DNA of 64,000 nt from Filosporella fistucella (Eukaryota; Ascomycota; Leotiomycetes; Helotiales): positions 62,001 to 126,000 of the forward strand of contig JAQJZZ010000013.1 in NCBI GenBank assembly GCA_030077755.1, written 5' to 3'. The position numbers and the translations under genes were made by a program. Below the pieces are notes generated by a model that saw only the letters and a program-made list of their open reading frames with translations, was not told the DNA's origin and searched no databases. Below, in pieces: positions 1-10,708 of this stretch (position 1 is the stretch's first letter; each line of letters starts with the position of its first letter).

Positions 1-929
1 TTAGTGGCAGCTCTAGCAACATGTCGGTACCCTGATGGTGTCACCAGCGAGCCAGGTCATGTACCATGCAACCAAACAATCAATGCTGGTTCTGCATGTT
101 GTGATCCTCTTGATTCTTGTTTAGCAAGTGGTTTCTGTCTTGGAAGATCAGGCTGGGCATATCGAGGTTCCTGTACTGACTCAACATGGGCTTCCGGAAA
201 TTTTGCTAGGCAAATAGACCAGTGTCTCATAGGTAGGTCCTCTAATACCTAATTAAGCTGGCAAATTTGACATATCGTACAGACCCATCCATCGACAGAA
301 GATACAGCGGATTCACGGCAGTGTGGTCTTGCTCCGATCCTGGAACGCAAGAAAACAGTTTCTGCTGTGCCCAAGGCGATTCCTCGAAATCGTGCTGCAA
401 TTCATCATTCACCTTTTTGACCGGCATCGCTTTCAAACCCGGCTTCGACCAGCTTGTTCTCAACCTCACGAACGGAGCAACAAACACAACGAATGTCACT
501 GGCACCGGCACAGGATCAGGTGTATCGCCTTCGTCTTCTTGCTCCTCAAGCAACAGTAATCTTGGGACAAGAGTTGGTGTTGGTGTTGGAGTGCCACTTG
601 GAATTCTTGTCACAGGCCTTCTTAGATTCTTATTCTACAGGGAATTCAATAAGAGACATTCCAAGGCCGGTACTGGAACAGCGTTAGCTCCCATGGAGCA
701 CATCAACCACAATAATCAGAATGTTCATGCATCGCTGATGATGCAGAACGGTGCTATGAGCCCAACCGGTACCTACTCGACTCACAATGATCAGCAGAGC
801 TATTCAAGCGTACCTGCTCTTCAAAATCCTCCTTACTCGACCCAAATCCCGAAGACAACTCCTTATAACCCGGCGACACCTGTATATGAAGCACCAAGTG
901 GAAGCAATGTTCATGAGATGAGAGGATAA
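1..929 (+). CDS. Single-pass membrane protein, cysteine-rich ectodomain (5' partial)
   Basis: The reading frame is open from base 1, so the start codon and any signal peptide lie before the window. Two exons (1-232 and 283-929) join in phase across a 50-bp GT-AG intron; the split codon becomes Asp. The visible 292 residues comprise a cysteine-rich N-terminal region (pairs such as CC, typical of fungal surface proteins), a Ser/Thr/Asn-rich stalk with several N-x-T/S sites, one hydrophobic segment around bases 575-645 starting VGVGVGVPLGILVTG, and a cytosolic tail rich in Gln, Asn, Pro, Tyr and His. This is the usual layout of fungal WSC/Mid2-like wall-sensor-type proteins, but I see no WSC domain. 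The specific function is unknown. A plausible role is a plasma-membrane sensor or cell-surface anchor. Confidence 0.7.
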
Positions 930-1505
930 TGCGGTATAGATGAAAAAGACTAGAACATAACATTTAGAAGAATAGACAGGCTGTCTCTGTACGTTGAAAT
1001 TTGGAAGCCACTTTGTGTCTATAGAGTGCCGCCTCAGACGATCTCAGTGTTTCACTGAATTTGATACACACTTCGTGCTATAATAAGTTAAAATTATGCA
1101 TGCATAAAATACATCACAGAGATTCAGTTGCGAGCTGTTGATGCCTTGATTCTGTCGTGAATGCAACTTCTAATCTCGTAATAGAGGTTACTTAGTGAAC
1201 GAAATTGTCAGCAAATCTCAACTGGTAAAGTGGAAAGTAAAACGATGAGAGAGCTGCAGCCCACTTCACTTCTGTAAAGCTAGACCTCGGAAGTAGGTAA
1301 GACACGAAATATTCTCTCAGAAAGCAGTGCATTTGTGTAATTAAATAGTGTCAAATAGAGGCAGAGAGTGATTCATTTCGATGTGATGGTGATGACAAAA
1401 GTTTTCCGCGTTCGTTAACCCTAAATTACAGGCACCTAAGCCCCTAGTTGAGCGACCATAGCCTGAAACATCCACTAAAGGATTGCGGTCACCCGCTGCT
1501 TCATA
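930..1505. other. Intergenic, between convergent genes
   Basis: This spacer holds the 3' flanks of two convergent genes. I see no convincing reading frame, repeat or RNA gene in it. Confidence 0.5.
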
Positions 1506-2003
1506 TCACTCCCCTCTAACACCTAATTTCTCCAACTTCCTCTTCACAGCCTCTGCCAACTCTGCCACAGTCTCCACCAACTCAATCCCATATCTCCCGC
1601 AGATAATTTGCACGTTCCCTCTCTTCCAATATCCCTCGGGGCAAGCAACAACACATTTCTCTTCTTGCATGGCAAACAACCCAAATTCCACAAGTGTAAT
1701 CGGTGCCTTTGTTTTGGGATTGAAGTATATCGCGACCACATCAGCTGTTTCCATCCCAGCAAGTTCCCAGGTTACTTGCTCTCGGAAAGGTTCAAACAAT
1801 ATGTCCTCTTTCCAGCTGGAATTCCAGTCTTCACGATGAGGATTGAGAATTGTGATAGGGAGGTGAGAGAGCTCCGAAGTTAAAGTTGATTGCCATGTTG
1901 CTGGTAGTGCGTCAATAGAGCCGGATAGGAAAACTGTAGGGTTGGTTTTCGTATATTTGTTTGGGGCGAAGACGACTTGGCATTTTGATTCTGGGGTAGC
2001 CAT
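1506..2003 (-). CDS. Nucleoside 2-deoxyribosyltransferase-like protein
   Basis: A single-exon gene of 165 residues. The open frame extends upstream to 2210, but that part is Ser/Pro-rich and looks like 5' leader; the ATG at 2003 (MATPESKCQ) begins where family-like sequence starts. The N-terminal part has a beta strand running into FLSGSIDALP, then NPHREDW, WELAGMETADVVAIYF and VEFGLFA, matching the nucleoside 2-deoxyribosyltransferase-like fold in which the Asp and Glu of the AD...EFG pattern are catalytic or ligand-binding. Family members cleave or transfer the N-glycosidic bond of (deoxy)nucleosides. In fungi the small stand-alone form is of unknown substrate. It is likely cytosolic, as there is no signal peptide or membrane segment. 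Confidence 0.75.
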   Translation of the reverse strand: MATPESKCQVVFAPNKYTKTNPTVFLSGSIDALPATWQSTLTSELSHLPITILNPHREDWNSSWKEDILFEPFREQVTWELAGMETADVVAIYFNPKTKAPITLVEFGLFAMQEEKCVVACPEGYWKRGNVQIICGRYGIELVETVAELAEAVKRKLEKLGVRGE

Positions 2004-2665
2004 ACTGATGAAAAGACAGTGCGACGAAGGATTAGATGGTGAGTCGACTGATGGGCTTAAATCGAGAGAAGAGGTCGGAGAAGATATGGGAAGTTTTTGA
2101 ATGATATTGCGACGAGGCTGAGTGGTGCAGGAGTGGTGTGAAAGCCTAGAATTCTGCCCGATGTCCTGACGTCTTGGTAGGGGGCCATAAGTGAGGCGAC
2201 ACAGCCTCATGATTTTGCTGTCAACTTGAAGTTCTCGACCCGGTGAGTGAAATCAACCACCGAGCACTACCTAATGAGTAGTCTGCTGCATTTATTGAAA
2301 TACTCAAAATAGCCACAATGATTTGGCCATACGGTATCTAGGTACCTGCAGTACCAAGCTCTCGATAGAAAGTCCTGGGTGCTGGACCAGGTGCGGGGTA
2401 ACGAGTACAGTACCTAGGTACCTCAGTGCTTATCAGATTCTCTGTGTTGTCAGCGTCAAGATATGCTTTAATTCTGTCCGCAAGATCGCGATCCAAGTCG
2501 TTGATGTTGTATGAGAATGAAGAAGCTCTTCAAATACAACCGCTTAGATCATCCTCTCGCTCTCTACTTATTTCCTACGCCTTCTTCTCTTGATTCTACC
2601 TAATTCCGTCCTTACTCACGCCACATCTCTCACTTATTTTCCCCGCCATCAACTACCCAGCTACA
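2004..2665. other. Intergenic: promoter of the deoxyribosyltransferase-like gene
   Basis: The right side is the 3' flank of the next gene and includes a pyrimidine-rich stretch near 2530-2650. Repeated ggtacctaggtacc-like bits occur around 2335-2425. No gene is recognised. Confidence 0.4.
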
Positions 2666-3473
2666 TTATCCGTACGTTGCAACAGCCTCCTCGCCAGTAC
2701 TCAATAACTCAACATGATCAATAGGGTCTTTCTCGATCCCTTCCACAGCTTGCTTTATTGCGGCTGCAACTACGTTCTCCCTTTTAATTTGTGGTACCTC
2801 GCTTCCATAATTTGGCATCTGATATCCAGGAGTCCCTCTATCACCAATGATATATCCAGGGCGGATACAACATACTTCGACTGCACCATTAGACCTTTCT
2901 GCATATTCTACCAATTCTACTTCGAGCGTGCACTGCATATGTTAGTAGTGGTGATCTTTCAGGAAAATAAAACTCACACGAAGCTTAAGATACTCGGGCT
3001 TCACAATAGCTTTCAAGGCCTCCCAGTCACGGTTCAGATCTCGCGATATTGCCATTCCGCTGAAATAGATGAACCTTAATGGCCCTCCCGACGTATTAGA
3101 TTTTGTCAGGGCATCGATGGCGACGAGGGTGAAGTCACGCGTGACTCTTTGTACTTCTTCCCATGGAGCTGTCTTAGCTGATGTCATAGCAATTGCAATT
3201 GTCCTTTGAACATGTCAATATTACTTCGTCCCGAGGTAAAGATCAACGATACCAGATACAAGCATCCGCGTTGGCAATTTTCTCAATTACCTCGCTAGAG
3301 TAGTTCTCTCCATCTTCCATCACAATCTCAGTAACTTTGTCTCTGTTAAGATCTGCTATGTCGATGGGGCGACGACCTAGAGTGACAATCGAAGTGATTT
3401 TGGGGCATTGAAGGGCTTGTCGGAGGACTTCTCTGCCTACGAAGCCTTGAGCGCCACCTATGACAAGCTTCAT
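2666..3473 (-). CDS. NAD(P)-binding Rossmann protein, FMP52/epimerase-like
   Basis: Three exons (3473-3253, 3203-2978, 2932-2666) join in phase to 237 residues. Both introns have GT-AG borders, and the second has a clear CTAAC branch site. The N-terminus carries the dinucleotide-binding GGAQGFVG (GxxGxxG) after a beta strand, then LGRRP after the second strand, as in atypical short-chain dehydrogenases that prefer NADP. Further on come RFIYFSGMA and VCCIRPGYIIGD, the strand and loop that follow the active site in TIP30/FMP52-type and nucleoside-sugar-epimerase-like proteins. The classical YxxxK pair is not obvious, so catalysis is uncertain. Yeast Fmp52 is a mitochondrial outer-membrane protein of unknown reaction. 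The assignment is to the superfamily, with FMP52 the closest guess. Confidence 0.7.
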
Positions 3474-4287
3474 GCCGACTGAAATGGTATTTAAAGATCG
3501 GAAGAAGTTGATGATATGATCTAGTAAGGAATTTTCGATGGGAAAATTCGAAAGATCTTATCTTTAGGTCCTAGAAGATGCAGTGAGATTTAAATGTCAA
3601 AATCATAGCCACGTGACAGAGCTTTTACTCACACAAGTAGAGAATTGAGATTCAATCATCACTTGCTTCTTATGTATAAGCGAGTAGAGAAATATCCAAA
3701 TCCGTGGTAAACCTCTGTAGACCTGCGTCCGGAATCGGGATCATAAATTTAGCATTGCGAGGATGAATTCTCCACTTTCTGTATGGACAGATGACAATCC
3801 ATATCGCTCACTTCGAACTTTCATACTCTCGCTATCTTTATCCATGTGTTTTCTTTATATATACTTTCAATATGCAGAGTAGTTGCTCGACAGGAGGCAC
3901 GGCAGATCTGGCAGATAACTTGACCCCGCAAATGCCGGAATAGGGGTACTCGGTAAGCTTCGCCTCACCCGCATGGGTTCCATCAACTCACCTCACCTGA
4001 GCTCCCAGCCTGAACAGTTGTATTATTACGAGTTAAAACTATAATACCGATACCACTGTATGGAGCAAATTGATCCGGTATTGGCCTGTATCGGAAGTTT
4101 TAATTGATGAAATAATCAAATTTATATACAACCGACAGGGAATGTGGTTTCTCCCGTCCCGCCTGTTCGTCATGAATTAGCCAAGGGATCGTAATATCGA
4201 AGGAGGAGATAAAAATATCCGCCACCGTGAAGCATATAAACATCCTGTTCGCATTCAGGGAGGGAGCAAACATCAAGATCAATCGAA
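3474..4287. promoter_or_regulatory. Divergent intergenic promoter region
   Basis: This 0.8-kb spacer separates the FMP52-like gene on the minus strand from the lectin-like gene on the plus strand, so it must hold both promoters. I could not define individual boxes. Open frames near 4100-4526 on the minus strand are shadows of the lectin gene. Confidence 0.45.
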
Positions 4288-4977
4288 ATGTTGTCATCAT
4301 CTTTAGTTCTTTTCGTGCTCGCTGCCACGGGTTTGACCCAAACCGTCCCAGCTGGGTATAGAAAAGTGTATGTGACTTCGATGGTCGACACCAAATTCGT
4401 GGTTGTACCAAAGGCTCCAATAAAAGCTGGTTCCACTCTTGTTGTGTTAGTATAACCTGCTCTGTGTCTGTCAAAGAGTCGCCAAATCTGACTATATCTA
4501 AAATTCAGCCAAACTCTCACTAGCAAGCCAGATCAGCAATGGTATCTCAAGGATGGGAAAGACTCCCTGATTCAATTTGTTAATAGCACACTCTGTATGG
4601 ACGCAGGTGCAAAGAGTAAGTGAATATTAAGGATAATATGGGCAAGTTTTCTAATAGTAAATAGGTGCCTGGAAAGATATGGCAAACATTTCTTTGAAGG
4701 AATGCAATGCCACCGAGCCGGGTCAAATCTGGAATGTCATGGCAGATGGACGTATTGCGCTTCAAGCATCAAGTCCACGTAAGATTTTCAGTATTCATTA
4801 CAATTTGAGGACTTACTGATATCTTAATTAGAGGAGTGTATCGATCTGCAATACATGAAGGCAACTGCGAATAACCCCGTTGGTCTTTACGCCTGTGCTG
4901 GTCTGGGAAATACTGGAGCCAAAGACAAAGGAATCAACTGGCCTTTAGTCAATGTTACTGTTCCTGTCAGATTCTAG
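4288..4977 (+). CDS. Secreted ricin-B-type (beta-trefoil) lectin-like protein
   Basis: Four exons (4288-4445, 4509-4615, 4665-4778, 4832-4977) splice in phase to 174 residues; each intron is 49-63 bp with GT-AG ends. No single frame exceeds about 50 codons, so simple ORF searches miss this gene. The first 20 or so residues (MLSSSLVLFVLAATG) form a signal peptide. The rest shows carbohydrate-binding beta-trefoil features: QQWYLKDG, then LCMDAG, then GQIWNVMADGRIAL (the QxW-type motif and following strand), then ECIDLQ. These resemble repeats of the ricin-B-lectin fold seen in many secreted fungal proteins. No catalytic or toxin chain is attached. Likely role: binding glycans outside the cell or in the wall. 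It converges on the ABM-fold gene that follows. Confidence 0.72.
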
Positions 4978-5179
4978 ATCGAGTAGATGAGATGGTGAGG
5001 ATTTGGTCGGATGTAAATATGAACGTTCGTTGGGATCAATGGGGATACATTGAGGACTTCAATAAGGTACCTTCGTTTGTCTAAGCTGTATATACATTCA
5101 GAATGGGAAAGAATATCAGAGCCATATTTCTTTACTTTACATAAACTAACTTGCGAATCTTTGACCAACTACCATCACT

Positions 5180-5936
5180 TTATTTAAACAAAAAGCCGCC
5201 CTTCATCTGCAATATTGACATATTTGTCCCATTCACGAAATCATTCGAGTTTTTGTTGTTCTGCAGGTACGCATCACTTCTTGAATGGATTCCGGTATAG
5301 TACTCCTTATTCGTGCATACCTCGATGGAGAAGAGTCTGGAAGAATTCCCAGAATCAGAGTATACGCCAGTGAAGAAAGTGCCATTCTCGTGCTCTGAGG
5401 TTGAGACGACTTCTTTCCAGAAAGGGAGCGAGAGGGGCAATTTTGTTCCAACATATCTTGATTCCTGCACTACCACATACGGATCTGATTGCTTCCCAAT
5501 CTCGGGTCTGACAAACTCCAATTCATCGGATACGGTCAAATTGTAGACCAACGGTTCTCTGCTGTAGCGATTGGCAGAATTGATCCATTGGAACATTTCA
5601 GATACTGGCTTGGTGGCCAAATGAGACTCAAATGCGGCCTGGCTAGCATACCTGAATAATATATGTATAAGAACACAGTCTCTCATTCGGGACGAAACAT
5701 ACTGCTCAATAGAATATAATAACTTGCTGTCTGGCTCATCACGGGGGACGAAGAGAGCGAATTTCAAAACTCCTGTTTCGTTCGCATATGCATTCCGTGA
5801 AACTCCAGTGAACAGACCGAGGAGCTGCACCATCACTGTCAACCTCATTCCTATAGAATAAAGTTCTGACACTTACCTTGTCTCTCGTCGTCACATCCAC
5901 ACACAACAAACTTGCAATGAGGAGGAATTTGTTCAT
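5180..5936 (-). CDS. ABM-fold (dimeric alpha-beta barrel) protein
   Basis: Three exons (5936-5877, 5824-5703, 5651-5180) give 217 residues. The first intron is 52 bp and the second about 51 bp; both restore the frame exactly. The spliced N-terminal half (MNKFLLIASL, then LLGLFTGVS, GVLKFALFVPRDE, SIEQYASQAAFESHL, KPVSEMFQW) fits the antibiotic-biosynthesis-monooxygenase-like fold: strand, helix, strand, then an E-x-Y/W-x-S-x-x-A-x-x-x-H motif. A second, weaker copy occupies the C-terminal half (YVVVQESRY). Family members include small cofactor-free oxygenases and many of unknown role. There is no clear signal peptide despite the hydrophobic start, because that segment is the first beta strand. 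The substrate cannot be inferred. Confidence 0.68.
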
Positions 5937-6725
5937 TGTGGTAGTCACCTTAAAAGGCACTGAAAACGGACGATGCAAACTAACGATTCCAAATGTGGTT
6001 GAGAGAATCCGTTTTTGGCGAAGAGAGTGGATGCATGACCAGAACTTAAGTAGAAACCGGCAGCTGATACAATAACATGCTTACAGCTCGTTTCCGGCAG
6101 TAGAGATTTGCCCATGCCTATGGAAACTGTGGGAAAATACATGTCGCTTGGCAATAAGGGAAGAAACGACTCCCGGGTTTCCAGCGGGGATGATATAGTG
6201 AAAGGTCCATCGACGCTGCTTGAAGATGAGCTTCTGCGGGGTTTATGGGGTATTTGATTTGTACAATGGTATGTCTCCTTGGGATCAATCTTTGCTAGTA
6301 TATCTATGATGATGAAAATTCGAATTGTCCACCGAACGAAGCAGAGGGTGAATGAATGGTAAGGTGCATTTAGTGCCTAATGCCGATTTTTCAGGGTCAG
6401 TGGCATATAAACATAGTGATCACTCACTGGGGAATTTTACCCCCTTATTACCCCGCACTTTTCGGAATACATCAATAAACTGCTTCTATGAACTAATATT
6501 CGCACATAGAGTTTGCTCTAGGTAATACTGCATTACAAAATAGAGCGGGAGGTTCGATTATTAGACGAAACGACTGGATGTCAAGTTTGTTCTTTTGATG
6601 CAACGGGGTTGGAAAGAGTTATGTTATGATACAATGGTGTGGTCCACAGGCGAGGACGCTGTAAATAAGAAGGAACACATTCCCTCTCATAGCTTACAGG
6701 TACCTTGCCTCGAAACCTCGTAAGC
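5937..6725. other. Intergenic: upstream of the ABM-fold gene
   Basis: Contains the presumed promoter of the minus-strand gene ending at 5936 and the 3' flank of the tautomerase gene. No gene is seen. Confidence 0.45.
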
Positions 6726-7301
6726 TCATACATTTTCTATGCCCTCCCACGGTATCGCCTTGCCACCCTCAAACCAAGATTTGAAAGCCTCCGTCCCAAT
6801 TTCTGGAGGAACCAATCCCTGAATCCTCCACAGGTCGCGCTCGCTTTGAGTTACATGGTACTCCCACCTTCTTCTGAATTAGCACATGCATTTTTGTATT
6901 CCACTTACCCACCAACAACTTACGTCCATCCTTTCTTTCCAAATAATTCTTCAAAAATATTCTTAATAGCATCTAGATACCTTTTACCACTATTTTTGCG
7001 TTCTTCATCCGTTACCCAGTTGACGGCGATGTGGTCAGCTGTGAAGCGCACGAATTTTCCTTCTGCTGGTTTGCCTGCCACAAATAAGTTGCCATGAGGA
7101 AGCTGTGATTTGGTCAGCAAGTTGTCAGATTTGCATTTGATATTTTCAATAGAAATGCTGCTTGCACACCTCGTTGAAAACAATGTTCACGTAGAATGCA
7201 GGAAGTATCTTGGTGTATATTGCTGTTACCCGAATTGCAAGTTCTTGCTTTTCATTTTTGGTCAATTGGCCGATATTGGTGTAGAATTGGAGAAGTGGCA
7301 T
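6726..7301 (-). CDS. Fungal tautomerase-superfamily protein (oxalocrotonate-tautomerase-like)
   Basis: Three exons (7301-7170, 7102-6924, 6873-6726) join in phase to 152 residues. The protein begins MPLLQFYTN, so after removal of Met the N-terminal Pro is free, which is the catalytic base of the tautomerase superfamily. A helix follows (TKNEKQELAIRVTAIY), then strands YVNIVFNE and LFVAGKP, and the characteristic fungal block FVRFTADHIAVNW. The C-terminal exon has RRWEYHVTQSERDLWRIQG and PPEIGTEAFKSW, which fits the roughly 150-residue fungal group annotated as putative oxalocrotonate tautomerase. The reaction in vivo is unknown; cis-3-chloroacrylate-dehalogenase-like relatives hydrate or isomerise small unsaturated acids. 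Cytosolic, with no signal peptide. Confidence 0.78.
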
Positions 7302-8407
7302 TTCATTCGAATTGAGATAACCTAATTGAGAAAATATTTGAGACGTTCAACAGCCATCCAACTCTCTTATATCAATCTACTTGATTTGTTTAGTGATCCG
7401 GAGCCGTTCACTAAACAGAAGTGCTGGGCGAAAATGCTATCGCTACAGACTCACTCACCTTTGAGGTTGGTTTTCCACCAACCGAGGTCTTAACGAGCCT
7501 TCTGGCGTAAGTCCGTGCGCTTCAGGGCAATTTACTCCCTAAAGAGCCCTATAGGAAAAAAAGAACTTTCGTAATATGAAATTAGCATATATCAATTGTG
7601 GTATGCACTATCTTTAGCTTCTTTAGAATCATTTCTTAAAGCTACAAAAGCTTAGAACAAGTAGTTATTTTATATTGCTAAGTGGAAAGGGAGCGTTGAG
7701 TTTTCTTCGCTTGAAAATGGCCTGAAAACAGTGCAAATCGCACGGACTTTCACAATCCAAAATATTGGACTAGAAACAGACGCGGGGAGCATGTTCGGGG
7801 AGGGACAGACTACCTTGCTTCATGACCCAGTTTGATCAGTAATCTGATCAAGTTGCACTCAGAATCATGACCTGAAGACTAGCCTTCTTCACGAAGAACC
7901 TTTGTGTCCAAAGAGGTTGCACACCTAAACTTGAAAATACAGACGCTGTTGTATGGAGGAATTCCCTCGAAGCTACAAAGTCCATATTTTCGGGGTCTGC
8001 AACCCCGTACCCACAGGCTAACAGCCTATGTTTCCAGCGCACGCAGCACAGTCCTACAGGCTGCGCAGCTTGGATTTCCAGCGTACATATCTTGCAATTG
8101 AGCTTGATGGCTTTTGCCAATTGGCTCCACACGCTGGAAATATAGGCTACGAAGCCTACGGGTAGTGAACAAAGTTTGATGCGTCAACAAGGATTGGAAT
8201 GACTTACTTGAGCGAATCGAGAAGCAACCTTGATGGCAGCGCTTGGCCACTTTTGGAAGGTCACCCGTGCCCCCGCCATCCCGATAAGACAAGCTATCAA
8301 CAGCAACTCCATCACCATCTCTCCCTCAACCCCATCTTTGCTCACCATCCGCCGCCATAATATAGTAATCCTTCAGAATACCTCCCTCAAGCAACTCGAA
8401 GCTTAAT
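7302..8407. promoter_or_regulatory. Divergent intergenic region
   Basis: This 1.1-kb spacer lies between the minus-strand tautomerase gene and plus-strand bleomycin hydrolase and must carry both promoters. Frames of 60-95 codons on both strands near 7848-8292 overlap each other and show no recognisable domain. Confidence 0.45.
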
Positions 8408-9962
8408 ATGGGTGTCAATCAGTCCAAAAGTCCTCTTCCAAATGAGAAGCTTGTTATCGAGCGTCTGAGAGCTTTGGAGCTCAATCAACCGGACGAGTAT
8501 GTACACGTCGACGAGAAAGCGATAGCAGGATCATCGAAGCACTTCCGCGCACCGTGGACTTCATTATCAGCTTCAGAAGTTGAACATTGGGAACATGAAC
8601 TTCTCCAGGATCCAAAGAACAGGTATGACTTCAGATCCGCCCTCGGGATCAAGCTGACCAGTAACCAGACTTGCACTCTCTGCATTGAGTGCCGCAGATC
8701 CAAAGACCGTTCTTACGTCTCGAGCCACGACTATCAAAGATCAGCAGATATTCAATATCAAAATCCCGTTTGAGGGAGCTCCTATCACCAATCAAAGATC
8801 ATCAGGAAGATGCTGGCTCTTTGCTTCTACGAATGTCTTCCGTGTTGCCCTCATGAAGCGTCACAACCTCGATAAATTTGAATTATCGCAGGCCTACCTT
8901 TTCTTTTATGACAAGTTAGAGAAGGCCAACTACTTCCTGGAACAAATTCTCGATACTGTGGACGAAGATCTCGATAGCAGAGTCGTGCAGACGTTGCTCG
9001 GAAGCCCTGTGTCAGACGGGGGACAATGGGATATGGTTTATAACTTGGTCAACAAATATGGCCTCGTCCCACAAGTCTTATACCCAGATTCTTTCAATGC
9101 ACAGTCCTCCGGTGCTATCAACAGCTTGATTACAACCAAGCTTCGAGAAGATGCTTTACAACTCCGTGCTTTGGCTACGGCAGGCACTAAATCGTCGAAG
9201 GAAATTTCAAGCATCAAGGAGAAAATGATGAAAGAGATTCATCTCATCCTGACTCTAACCCTCGGCCCGCCCCCATCACCAACTTCGGAGTTCACTTGGA
9301 ACTACCTCGATAAGAACGGAGTAGCGCACGAAATGAAAACCACTCCCGTCGGCTTTTCCAAGGAACTCGAGACTCCAAAGTCAATCCGTGTCACTAACTC
9401 CACGGTTCATGACATGTTTTCTCTCGTCAATGATCCCAGAAATGAATATAACACTCTCTTATCTGTTAATAGGCTTGGAAACATCGTCGGTGGCCGTGGT
9501 ATCACTTATGTTAATGTGACGATGGAGGTTCTTAAGACAGCCTGCATCAAAATGCTCCAAGCTGGCCTACCAATCTTTTTCGGCTCCGACGTTGGGAAAT
9601 ACTCCAACTCTTCGTCAGGCATCATGGACACCTCTCTCATCGACTACGAGCTGGGATTTAATGTCCGTCTCGGCATGTCTAAAGCTCAACGTTTGATGAC
9701 CGGTGAGAGCGCTATGACGCATGCCATGGTATTGACTGCTGTGCATGTGGAAAATGGTAAGAGTGTGCGATGGAGAGTGCAGAACAGTTGGGGAGAAGGA
9801 GCTGGCACCGATGGATGGTTTGTCATGAGTGATAAGTGGATGGATGAATTTGTTTACCAGGCGGTTGTGGAGCCAAGGTTTGTGAGTAAGGAGATCAGAG
9901 ACGTGTTGAGCATGAAGCCTAAGGTTTTACCCCTTTGGGATCCAATGGGTGCTTTGGCGTAA
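8408..9962 (+). CDS. Bleomycin hydrolase / cysteine aminopeptidase (C1B)
   Basis: Two exons (8408-8622 and 8669-9962) splice across a 46-bp intron, giving 502 residues, the usual length for fungal homologues. The papain-like catalytic triad of peptidase family C1B is visible: Cys120 in SSGRCWLFAS, His423 in MTHAMVLTAV, and Asn444 in VQNSWGEG, with the oxyanion Gln in PITNQ. The enzyme is a cytosolic homohexameric aminopeptidase (yeast Lap3/Gal6) that also hydrolyses homocysteine thiolactone and the drug bleomycin. The start MGVNQSKS keeps a possible N-myristoylation-type Gly2, common to fungal members. The C-terminus ends LWDPMGALA, so the conserved terminal Ala that blocks the active-site cleft and makes it an aminopeptidase is present. 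Confidence 0.93.
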
Positions 9963-10708
9963 GCTTGGGGTAGGGTCTGTTTTGGCTCGAGATACTTTCC
10001 TGATTTTGGCGTTGAGCGTTCGATATTTAGCCAAATATTTCCTCTGCAAGTATGCATAGATTCTAATGCTCCACACTGTTCTTGGCTTTCTTTCTCGTTT
10101 TGCTATGGTCTCTGGACTGAAATTTTGCGACTTTAAGCTGCATTGTTTCTGCATATCGACAAGAGACGTTGTCGCGTCTGTTTGATTGATCCTATGATGA
10201 CCAAAGTATCGTCAACTCCTAACTCATGTGTCTCAAGAAGAATCTTGGAAGTTTTTAGGACATCCATCGATTATATCCAAGTCATCCGTCACGAAGACAG
10301 CTTTGCATTATCACATATATGTCCATCTCGAGGGACTCATGTGGGGTCCTCTTGATAGCTAATGTGCTGCACATTTATCCTAAGGTAGGTGATTGCTCAA
10401 CCTTTCCTCGGGGTCTGAAGTAGGTAGCTAGTTCCTCAACCCATTCAGAGTACCACAATCCGGGAACCACGTTCCGGCCCGAAAAGTGATTCCGAAATTC
10501 CGCCCGGAAGCCGAATTGGAACCCGCGGAATCTGAAAAATGCTTTACATTGCGAAATTCCGGCCTATTATGTTACTCAAAATCGGCGTGACACGTTTGAG
10601 TAGCTCCAGTTTCTTCTCGAGGTTCTTGGGTTTAACTAGTTGCAGCCGCAGCGCATATCCATATTCGCCGGGACAACGAGGTTTCTTGTGCGAGTCAATA
10701 GCACTAGA
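9963..10708. promoter_or_regulatory. Upstream region of the efflux transporter with clustered TTCCG/CGGAA sites
   Basis: Between 10458 and 10564 there are several copies of TTCCG and its complement CGGAA plus one CCGCGG palindrome. CGG/CCG triplets are the half-sites of Zn2Cys6 regulators. The cluster sits 145-250 bp upstream of the transporter ATG at 10709. That it controls the transporter is an inference. The rest of the spacer is the 3' flank of bleomycin hydrolase. Confidence 0.4.

Noticed and set aside
242..613. 123-codon minus-strand frame
   Set aside because: Shadow of the membrane-protein gene on the plus strand, which has the signal-like composition, membrane segment and in-phase intron.
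4100..4526. Two minus-strand frames of about 120 codons
   Set aside because: They lie opposite exons 1-2 of the lectin-like gene and have no domain features.
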